DNA of 9,491 nucleotides. It comes from CAYLNG01 sp964497855. Lineage in GTDB: Bacteria; Verrucomicrobiota; Kiritimatiellia; SS1-B-03-39; UBA6053. Position numbers and translations under genes: made by a program. Below are positions 1-4,607 of this stretch, piece after piece. Position 1 is the first letter of the stretch. Every line of letters starts with the position of its first letter. The notes under the pieces were generated by a model that worked only from the letters and a program-made list of their open reading frames with translations, searched no databases and was not told the origin of the DNA. The stretch lies in assembly GCA_964497855.1 (NCBI GenBank), contig CAZCFM010000134.1, positions 1 to 9,491 of the forward strand, given 5' to 3'.

Positions 1-110
1 GGAAGAGGTTTCAGGTTTCATGTTTCTGGTTTCTGGTTGGGAAGAGGAAGCGGTTTCTGGTTTCATGTTTTTGGTTTCTGGTTGGGAAGAGGAAGCGGTT
101 TCTGGTTTGA
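1..110. repeat. Tandem 45-bp repeat built from TTTCTGG-like heptamers (left array)
   Basis: Three successive units each start with GGAAGAGG, at 1, 40 and 85. Unit 2 (40-84) is 45 bp. Unit 1 (1-39) is the same apart from a missing AAGCGG and two substitutions. Unit 3 (85-110) is truncated and matches the start of unit 2 at 25 of 26 positions. Inside each unit the sequence is a run of heptamers such as TTTCTGG, TTTCATG and TTTTTGG. The array stops at 110, immediately beside the stop codon (111-113) of the minus-strand four-helix gene. It reaches the window edge and may continue leftwards. Confidence 0.9.
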
Positions 111-506
111 TTATGCGGTCTTAAACTTGATGCCTTTGTGCTCACACGACTTTAGATAATTGAGAAGACCTGCGGTTTTTGAGGCAAAGGCAGTCAACAT
201 CCCGGTGGCTTCTGAAAACTCGGTTTCAGATATATAACACTCATCCAGGGCAACGTAGAGTTGACTGCGGACCTCACCCGCACTCCCTTTCGCAATGCTA
301 AGAAAGTTGATGAACTCCTTGTTGCCATCTCGTTCGAAACCCTCGGCAATATTGCTGGTCATGGATACCGCAGCTCTTCTGATTTGACGTTTTAGATCCC
401 AGTCTTCTTGGAAAGAGGACTTTTTAGTCAATCGATACAGAAAGCGTGTTGCATCTCTGCCGATTTGCCAACATTCCAAATCCTCAAAGCATGTGATCGT
501 AGCCAT
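111..506 (-). CDS. Four-helix-bundle protein (23S rRNA intervening-sequence protein / Avd-like family)
   Basis: This 131-residue protein is recognisable by the family signatures FEDLECWQ (residues 7-14), LKRQIRRAAVSMTSNIAEGF (38-57) and KEFINFLSIAKGS (63-75). Length and sequence are typical of the small, basic, all-helical 'four helix bundle protein' family. Known relatives are encoded in 23S rRNA intervening sequences, and the Avd accessory proteins of diversity-generating retroelements share the fold and bind nucleic acid. The function of free-standing members is not known. The start chosen is the ATG at 504-506, because AGGAG lies 6 bases upstream of it; another ATG at 510-512 directly abuts AGGAG and would add only two residues. 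The gene lies alone between inverted heptamer arrays, with no rRNA or reverse transcriptase gene in the window. Its lower GC than the flanking genes suggests separate ancestry. Family assignment is firm; a role with the flanking repeats is inferred. Confidence 0.93.
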   Translation of the reverse strand: MATITCFEDLECWQIGRDATRFLYRLTKKSSFQEDWDLKRQIRRAAVSMTSNIAEGFERDGNKEFINFLSIAKGSAGEVRSQLYVALDECYISETEFSEATGMLTAFASKTAGLLNYLKSCEHKGIKFKTA

Positions 507-512
507 CGTCAT

Positions 513-517
513 CTCCT
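513..517 (-). promoter_or_regulatory. Ribosome binding site that decides the four-helix gene start
   Basis: On the minus strand AGGAG immediately precedes the ATG at 512-510 and lies 6 bases before the ATG at 506-504. Normal Shine-Dalgarno spacing favours the second ATG. The resulting N-terminus, MATIT-FEDLE, is also the form commonly seen in this family. Confidence 0.7.
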
Positions 518-519
518 AG

Positions 520-550
520 GTGTTTTGAAAACACGTAACTCGTACACGAG
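520..550. promoter_or_regulatory. Two short palindromes in the four-helix gene leader
   Basis: GTGTTTT-G-AAAACAC (520-534) is a palindrome with 7-bp arms around one base. CTCGT-AC-ACGAG (539-550) has 5-bp arms with a two-base centre. Both fit between the ribosome binding site and the right heptamer array, so they fill nearly all of the non-repeat upstream sequence of the gene. They could be operator sites, an RNA hairpin controlling translation, or the inner boundary of the repeat element. No convincing -35/-10 pair was found here. The palindromes are seen; their roles are guesses. Confidence 0.5.
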
Positions 551-626
551 AAACCAGAAACTAGAAACCAGAAACTAGAAACTAGAAACCAGAAACCAGA
601 AACTAGAAACCAGAAACCAGAAACTC
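550..626. repeat. GAAACYA heptamer array, 10 perfect copies plus a partial (right array)
   Basis: Ten uninterrupted heptamers, each GAAACCA or GAAACTA, run from 550 to 619, followed by GAAACTC at 620-626. The only variation is C or T at position 6. The order of C and T forms is irregular (C,T,C,T,T,C,C,T,C,C). The polarity is opposite to the left array at 1-110. Just beyond it, at 624-643, CTCTTCAA and CTCCTCAA form a short 8-bp repeat that overlaps the stop codon of the oxidoreductase gene. Confidence 0.95.
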
Positions 627-635
627 TTCAACTCC

Positions 636-1814
636 TCAACTCAGCCCCGGCACATCCACCCAGCGCTTTTCCTTCCAGCTCTGGATGCCGAGTTCGGCGA
701 GCTGGACGCCGCGGGCGCCTTCCATGAGGCCGTAGCGCCAGGGTTCGTTGAGGGCGACGTGACGGATGAACATCTCCCACTGGATTTTGAAGGCGTTGTC
801 GTAGGCGATGTTGTTGGGGACGTCGGACCAGCCTTTGTAGAAGTCGATCGGCTGGGCGATGTCGGGGTTCCAGACGGGCTTGGGCGTGTCGGCGGCGCTC
901 TGCACAACGACTTCGCGGAGGCCGGCGACAGCGGATCCCTTGACGCCGTCCACCTGGACGGTCAGCAGGTCGTCGCGGCGCACGCGGGTGCACCAGGAGG
1001 AGTTGAACTGGACCATGGTGCCGTCTTCGAGCAGGAACATGGCGTAGGCCGAATCGTCGGCGGTGCAGGGGAAAATTTTGCCGTCTTCAGCGCGGCGCTC
1101 GGGAAGGTCCGTGGCGCCCCAGGCGACGAGACTTTTGATGGGGCCGAAAACGTTGTCGATGACGTAGCGCCAGTGGCAGAACATGTCGATCATCATGCCG
1201 CCGCCGTCTTCGGAGCGGTAGTTCCAGCTCGGGCGCTGGGCGGGCTGATCGTAGTCGAGGCCGGTGAAGACCCAGTAGCCGAATTCGCCGCGCACGGAGA
1301 GGATTTTGCCGAAGAAGCCGAGTTCTTTGAGCATTTTGATTTTGCGGAAGCCAGGCAGCCAGAGTTTGTCCTGGACGACGCCGTTTTTGATGCCGGCGGC
1401 TTCAACCAGTTTGGCGAGGCGGACGGCTTCTTTGGTTTCCACAGCGGTGGGTTTTTCGCAGTAGATGGCGAGGCCGGCCTTGACCGCGCGCTCAATAAAG
1501 CCCGCGCGCTGGAGGGTGCCAGAGGCGTCGAAGAAGATGTCGAATTTGCCGAATTTACCGTCGAAAGCACCCTGGAGGTCGGTGGTGGTTGCGTAGGGTT
1601 TGCCGGTGGCGGGCACGCCGAATTTGGTGGCGAGTTCCTTGAGTTTGCTTTCGCTGCGGCCGGTGAGCAGGATTTCGGGCATGATCACGAGGTTGTCGTT
1701 GACCTTGATGCCACCTTGTTTGATGATGGCGCTGATGGAGCGGTCGAGGTGCTGGTTGGTGCCCATGCGTCCGGTGACGCCGTTCATGATGATGCGGATG
1801 GGTTGGGTGGTCAT
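636..1814 (-). CDS. Gfo/Idh/MocA-family oxidoreductase
   Basis: A 392-residue NAD(P)-dependent sugar or polyol dehydrogenase of the Gfo/Idh/MocA family, length typical. The N-terminal Rossmann domain (about residues 5-140) shows the nucleotide-binding loop NGVTGRMG (11-18), which carries a few residues beyond the simple GxGxxG form, and CEKP (119-122), whose K121 is the usual catalytic or cofactor-contacting lysine. The C-terminal alpha/beta domain contains DMFCHW (210-215), with D210 and H214 in the usual DxxxH catalytic arrangement. There is no signal peptide, so it acts in the cytoplasm. It follows the GH88-like gene with a 19-base gap and has its own AAGGA ribosome binding site. The substrate is not readable from sequence; the adjacent uronyl hydrolase suggests an unsaturated-uronate derivative or a sugar from the same oligosaccharide. 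The stop codon lies inside a short 8-bp repeat at the edge of the right heptamer array, so the repeat may have set the C-terminus. Confidence 0.92.
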   Translation of the reverse strand: MTTQPIRIIMNGVTGRMGTNQHLDRSISAIIKQGGIKVNDNLVIMPEILLTGRSESKLKELATKFGVPATGKPYATTTDLQGAFDGKFGKFDIFFDASGTLQRAGFIERAVKAGLAIYCEKPTAVETKEAVRLAKLVEAAGIKNGVVQDKLWLPGFRKIKMLKELGFFGKILSVRGEFGYWVFTGLDYDQPAQRPSWNYRSEDGGGMMIDMFCHWRYVIDNVFGPIKSLVAWGATDLPERRAEDGKIFPCTADDSAYAMFLLEDGTMVQFNSSWCTRVRRDDLLTVQVDGVKGSAVAGLREVVVQSAADTPKPVWNPDIAQPIDFYKGWSDVPNNIAYDNAFKIQWEMFIRHVALNEPWRYGLMEGARGVQLAELGIQSWKEKRWVDVPGLS

Positions 1815-1821
1815 AGGTGGG

Positions 1822-1826
1822 TCCTT
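1822..1826 (-). promoter_or_regulatory. Ribosome binding site of the Gfo/Idh/MocA gene
   Basis: The minus strand reads AAGGA seven bases before the ATG at 1814-1812, within the 19-base gap after the hydrolase stop codon. This supports the chosen start and suggests the gene is co-transcribed with the hydrolase but translated independently. Confidence 0.6.
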
Positions 1827-1833
1827 GGAGGGG

Positions 1834-3267
1834 TTAGATGTAAAACTTGAGGTAGGGTTTGTTCTGGGCGATGCGCTGCACGAGGAGGGCGGCTTCGCGG
1901 GCGTGATAGTCGCCCCACATGCAGCTTTCGCCGCAGGAGATTTTGCGTCCGGCGGGGATGTGGTCCCAGCCGCGGGGCAGGTGGTAGTTGCAGTGTAGGA
2001 TGAGGCCGTGGTGGCGGGGATCGGTGCTGAGGTAGGGCTCCTGCAGGAGGGTGTTCAGGACCGTCAAACCGGCTTGGTAGTAGGGGTTTCTGGTTCCAGG
2101 TTTCAGGTTTCTGGTTTCAGGTTTCAGGTTTCTGGTTTCAGGTTTCAGGTTTCTGGTTGCTGGTTGCTGGTTTTCCAGATAGAGACCGAGGCGGATGAGG
2201 CCCTGGGCGGCGATGGCGGCGGCGGAGCTGTCGACCGGCTCGATGTCGTTGAAGGGATCGGCGTTGAAGGTCGTGTAGTCGCCGAGTTTGTGGAGGTTGG
2301 GAGCGCCGGTGTCCCAGTAGGGAATGCCGTCTTTGCTGGTATGCGCCAGATAGAAGTCGCAGGTGGCGAGGGCGGCTTTGCGCATGAAGCCTTCGACCTC
2401 CGCGCGTCCGCCCACGGGGGCGAGCTGTTCGTCGGAGAGCGTGGCGATGAATTCGAGTTCCTCGGCGTAGCCGCAGATGCACCAGGCGAGGCCGCGGGTC
2501 CAGGTGGTGAATGGGGAGTAGCCCTGCTGCGAGTTGGGGGCGCGGAAATTGCCGTCGTTGAGGTTGAAGAGGCATTCGTGCGCGGTGCGTCCGCGCACGT
2601 CGAAGGCGTCGCGGCCTTCACCGTAGAACAGAGTGAACTTGGCGGTGGTGCGGGCGTGCTGCACGAGGCGTTCGAGCAGGGAAATCGCGCGGTCGTTCTC
2701 CTCCATCAGCGGATGTCCGAGCTGGTAGCCGATGGCGAGGGCGCGCAGCGAGCGGATGGTGTCGGCGAAGAGACTGTGCGGTCCGTTGAAGGAGTAGATG
2801 TAGCCTTCGCCGTTGGCGATTTTCGTCCATCGGCGGGCCTGGGCGGCACCGGAAAGCTTGAGGGCCAGTTCGTAAAAATTGCGTTCCCACTCGTTGGCGG
2901 GGATGCGGCCCTCGTTCATGAGGCGGAGGAGATTGCCGTAGGTGCTGACGTTGTTGAAGCCGTGGTCGTGCACGCCGAAGTGCGAGACGTGCGGGGCCAT
3001 GAACTTCACGGTGTTGTCGCGTCCGGCCTTGAGAAAGGCTTCGTCGCCGGTGGCGTCGTACTGGAGAATTTCGGAGCCGAATTCAAATCCCTGCGTCCAT
3101 TCGGTCCAGCCGCGGGTGGTGTATTTGCCTTCGACGGTGAAGACGGGCGAACCTTTTTTGCGATCGTACTCTTTTTGGAGCGTCCGGATTTTGGCGGCGG
3201 AGGATTCCCAGAGGGTGTTGATCTTGGGGAGCAGGTCTTGGGCGGCGAGGGTGGGGGAGGGGGTCAT
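1834..3267 (-). CDS. GH88-family unsaturated uronyl hydrolase with in-frame repeat insertion
   Basis: A 477-residue protein resembling glycoside hydrolase family 88, whose members hydrate the double bond of unsaturated uronic acids left by polysaccharide lyases and so release the terminal sugar. Family-like stretches are HDHGFNN (100-106), FADTIRSLRAL (167-177), TTWTRGLAWCICGYAEE (254-270), PVDSSAAAIAAQGL (344-357) and CMWGDYHAREAAL (449-461). D101 and D169 are candidates for the two catalytic aspartates. No signal peptide, so probably cytoplasmic and fed by imported oligosaccharides. Residues about 365-394 are encoded by a heptamer repeat array and read as repeating TRNLKPE; this lies between two helices of the barrel where the family has no such segment, and accounts for most of the extra length. 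There is no Shine-Dalgarno before the ATG at 3267, because the leader consists of repeat sequence. GH105 is a less likely alternative. Confidence 0.88.
   Translation of the reverse strand: MTPSPTLAAQDLLPKINTLWESSAAKIRTLQKEYDRKKGSPVFTVEGKYTTRGWTEWTQGFEFGSEILQYDATGDEAFLKAGRDNTVKFMAPHVSHFGVHDHGFNNVSTYGNLLRLMNEGRIPANEWERNFYELALKLSGAAQARRWTKIANGEGYIYSFNGPHSLFADTIRSLRALAIGYQLGHPLMEENDRAISLLERLVQHARTTAKFTLFYGEGRDAFDVRGRTAHECLFNLNDGNFRAPNSQQGYSPFTTWTRGLAWCICGYAEELEFIATLSDEQLAPVGGRAEVEGFMRKAALATCDFYLAHTSKDGIPYWDTGAPNLHKLGDYTTFNADPFNDIEPVDSSAAAIAAQGLIRLGLYLENQQPATRNLKPETRNLKPETRNLKPGTRNPYYQAGLTVLNTLLQEPYLSTDPRHHGLILHCNYHLPRGWDHIPAGRKISCGESCMWGDYHAREAALLVQRIAQNKPYLKFYI
2086..2176. repeat. Intragenic heptamer array translated within the hydrolase
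   Basis: Thirteen consecutive 7-mers, mostly GTTTCTG or GTTTCAG on the plus strand, run from 2086 to 2176; the last three (GTTGCTG twice, then GTTTTCC) are degenerate. A 21-bp higher-order unit of one GTTTCTG and two GTTTCAG repeats at 2107-2127 and 2128-2148 and starts a third time. Polarity matches the left array at 1-110. Since 21 bp is seven codons, the minus strand encodes a heptapeptide repeat (TRNLKPE) in hydrolase residues about 370-394, leaving the reading frame open. The sequence type is the same as in the arrays flanking the four-helix gene. Confidence 0.95.
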
Positions 3268-3273
3268 GGGAGA

Positions 3274-3320
3274 GGGGATTGGGGATTGGGGAAGAAGTGC
3301 GGAGTGCGGAGTTCGGAGTG
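3274..3320. repeat. GGGGATT and AGTGCGG heptamer runs in the hydrolase leader
   Basis: GGGGATT occurs at 3274-3280 and 3281-3287, followed by a partial GGGGA. AGTGCGG occurs at 3296-3302 and 3303-3309, followed by AGTTCGG at 3310-3316. Both keep the 7-bp period of the GAAACYA arrays but with unrelated sequence. They lie directly upstream of the hydrolase ATG (3267, minus), replacing any recognisable ribosome binding site. Confidence 0.85.
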
Positions 3321-3324
3321 AAGG

Positions 3325-3394
3325 GTAGAGGTCAGAGGGTAGAGGTGAAGAGGTTTTTGGGGGAGGGCTCTGACTTCTACCCTCTGACCTCTCC
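3325..3394. repeat. Long inverted repeat of GTAGAGG/TCAGAGG heptamers between regulator and hydrolase genes
   Basis: GTAGAGG (3325-3331), TCAGAGG (3332-3338) and GTAGAGG (3339-3345) are mirrored by CTCTGAC (3368-3374), TTCTACC (3375-3381), CTCTGAC (3382-3388) and CTCTCC (3389-3394). Positions 3327-3343 are the exact reverse complement of 3376-3392, giving a 17-bp stem extendable to 20 bp with one mismatch, around a loop of about 30 bases. The loop holds GAAGAGGTTT (3347-3356), also found at 2-11 in the left array. The right arm touches the stop codon of the regulator gene (3394-3396). The loop is too long and no U-run follows, so a standard terminator is unlikely. Confidence 0.9.
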
Positions 3395-3915
3395 TAAAAC
3401 CTTTTTCCTTTTTTCAGGTGGATGATGAGGAATTCGGAGTCTTCGAGGGCCTCGTAGGTGTGGTCGAGTGCCCCGTCGAACTGGAGGGAGTCGCCGGCGT
3501 GGAGTTCGTGGCGTTCCTTGGGAAGCTGGACGCGGAGATGGCCTTTGGTTACCCAGCACAGCTCGAAATTGTCGGCGTGAATTTCGGGGCGGGTGACGGC
3601 GGAGCCTTTCGGCGCGTGACCGCGGAAAGCGCGGCAGTTGTTGAAACTCACGCGTTGAAAGTGAAACTCCCCGGAGTCATAGCTCTTGGCGGTGGCCCGC
3701 TCGGCGGTGCGCGATTCCGCGAGGGCGATGAGGTCGGTGGTGTTGAGGTCGAACACGCGGCTCAGGCGGAAGAGGGTGTCCAACTCGGCAGCGGTTTGAT
3801 TGCGTTCGAGTTTGGAGATGACGGAGGGGGAGATTCCCGTCCGTTCGGAAACGTCGGCCAAGGTCAAATTGGCCCGTTTTCGCAGTTCACGCACAATGGA
3901 GAAGTCGAAGCTCAT
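3394..3915 (-). CDS. XRE-family transcriptional regulator with C-terminal cupin domain
   Basis: A 173-residue protein of a common two-domain regulator class. Residues 5-60 form a helix-turn-helix of the lambda-repressor/XRE type (LRKRANLTLADVSERTGIS, then PSVISKLERNQ as recognition helix). Residues about 100-168 form a cupin beta-barrel (ELCWVTKGHLRVQL, HAGDSLQFDGALDHTYEA), which in this class senses a small metabolite or stabilises the dimer. It is the first of three minus-strand genes and probably controls the hydrolase and oxidoreductase genes behind it, with a uronate-type ligand as the simplest guess. The ATG at 3913-3915 is preceded by a weak purine stretch (AAGAA). The stop codon TAG abuts the heptamer inverted repeat, and the last residues KKGKRF come from an A-rich stretch just before it. 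Regulator class is firm; target and ligand are inferred from position only. Confidence 0.9.
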   Translation of the reverse strand: MSFDFSIVRELRKRANLTLADVSERTGISPSVISKLERNQTAAELDTLFRLSRVFDLNTTDLIALAESRTAERATAKSYDSGEFHFQRVSFNNCRAFRGHAPKGSAVTRPEIHADNFELCWVTKGHLRVQLPKERHELHAGDSLQFDGALDHTYEALEDSEFLIIHLKKGKRF

Positions 3916-4036
3916 ATTTCTTGTTCAATAAAATACACCTAATTTTAAATTGGTAAAGAAATAATTTTTAAATTTTTTCACAAATGAAACACAGGACAAG
4001 TTTGACAAATCTTTGGGATCTGCAAGGACAAAGTTC
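3916..4036. promoter_or_regulatory. AT-rich divergent intergenic region between regulator and permease genes
   Basis: These 121 bases separate the divergent regulator (minus) and HupE/UreJ-like (plus) genes and are far more AT-rich than anything nearby, especially 3920-3985. Promoters for both directions should lie here, and the XRE regulator may bind its own promoter here. A weak minus-strand candidate is TTTACC and TATTTT spaced by 16 bases. A perfect TTGACA at 4002-4007 on the plus strand has no matching -10 at the right distance. No operator palindrome was identified with confidence. Confidence 0.5.
4024..4028 (+). promoter_or_regulatory. Ribosome binding site of the HupE/UreJ-like gene
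   Basis: AAGGA lies eight bases before the ATG at 4037. It supports that ATG over the upstream in-frame TTG at 4013, which would put eight residues in front of a clean signal peptide. Confidence 0.65.
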
Positions 4037-4606
4037 ATGCGCATCCTCCTTTTTCTCTCGTTGTTCTGTCTTCCCTCCTTTGTCTGGGCCCATTCTGTGG
4101 CGGGTGAGTCGGGCTGGGTTTCCGGGTTTTCCCATCCCGTGCTGGGGTTGGACCATCTGCTGGCGATGTTGTGTGTGGGGATGCTGAGCACCCGCATGGG
4201 CAAACGCGGGATATGGGCGTTGCCGACGACCTTTGTCACGGTCATGCTTCTGGGCGGAATTCTCGGCATAGCGTCGATTCCCCTGCCTGGCGTGGAGACG
4301 GGGATTGCGCTGTCGGTCCTGGTCTTTGGGTCGGCCCTCTTGTGGGGCGGGCGATTGCCGACGGGTCTGTCCTATGCTGGCGTGGCCCTTTTTGCGATGT
4401 TCCATGGACATGCCCACGGCGGGGAAATGCCGGAACTGGCGGAGCCGGTTGCCTTTGCCACCGGGTTCATGGCGGGAACAACGGTGATCCACTTGGTGGG
4501 CGTGTGCATCGGACTGATTTTCGCGCAACTTCGCCAAGGTGATGCCTTGCTGAAAGTCACAGGACTGGGCATGGCGGGCTCGGGCCTGTGGTTCCTGTTT
4601 TCCTGA
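4037..4606 (+). CDS. HupE/UreJ-family membrane protein (probable Ni/Co permease)
   Basis: A 189-residue inner-membrane protein of the HupE/UreJ family, whose members are implicated in nickel or cobalt uptake for hydrogenase or urease. Residues 1-18 form a signal peptide ending VWA, so the mature protein starts with histidine, as is usual in this family. The family's metal-binding motifs are present: HPVLGLDH (33-40), HGHAHG (123-128) and a membrane histidine at 152 (VIHLVG). About five further hydrophobic segments follow (around 41-50, 62-80, 88-104, 113-122, 140-163 and 174-188). Length is normal. No urease or hydrogenase gene is visible in the window, so its partner is elsewhere or it serves a cobalt need. 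The stop codon is one base from the stop of the convergent fusion gene, leaving no room for a terminator between them. Confidence 0.9.
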   Translation: MRILLFLSLFCLPSFVWAHSVAGESGWVSGFSHPVLGLDHLLAMLCVGMLSTRMGKRGIWALPTTFVTVMLLGGILGIASIPLPGVETGIALSVLVFGSALLWGGRLPTGLSYAGVALFAMFHGHAHGGEMPELAEPVAFATGFMAGTTVIHLVGVCIGLIFAQLRQGDALLKVTGLGMAGSGLWFLFS

Positions 4607-4607
4607 G

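Larger units (their letters stand above)
1..626. mobile_element. Candidate compact element: four-helix-bundle gene between inverted heptamer arrays
   Basis: A single small gene (111-506, minus) is enclosed by two repeat arrays of opposite polarity. The left one (1-110) reads TTTCTGG on the plus strand and the right one (550-626) reads GAAACYA. A 17-bp stretch at 22-38 is the exact reverse complement of 608-624 and also of 587-603. The hexamer GAAGAG lies next to the heptamers on both sides (2-7, 41-46 and 86-91 on the left; 624-629 as its complement on the right), so the two sides match in more than the heptamer. The enclosed gene is visibly poorer in GC than its neighbours. No transposase, integrase or reverse transcriptase is present, and the left array runs to the window edge, so the outer limit is unknown. 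The arrangement is seen directly; calling it mobile is an inference. Confidence 0.4.

Noticed and set aside
111..506. A 23S rRNA intervening sequence
   Set aside because: There is no rRNA sequence on either side; the flanks are heptamer arrays and protein-coding genes.
1..626. A CRISPR array
   Set aside because: The repeats are contiguous heptamers or 45-bp tandem units with no unique spacers between them, and there is no cas gene.
1..626. A diversity-generating retroelement with Avd
   Set aside because: No reverse transcriptase, template repeat or variable-repeat target gene is present; only the family relationship of the four-helix protein supports it.
759..3321. Long plus-strand open frames opposite the oxidoreductase and hydrolase genes
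   Set aside because: High GC leaves stop-free shadow frames; the translations are repetitive in Gly, Val, Glu and Ala with no family motifs, while the minus-strand products are clear.
3325..3394. An intrinsic terminator for the regulator gene
   Set aside because: The stem is long, but the loop is about 30 bases and no U-run follows in the direction of transcription; the heptamer structure explains it better.
4002..4007. A perfect TTGACA as the -35 of the permease promoter
   Set aside because: The sequence 16 to 18 bases downstream has no resemblance to a -10 box, and it lies too close to the ribosome binding site.
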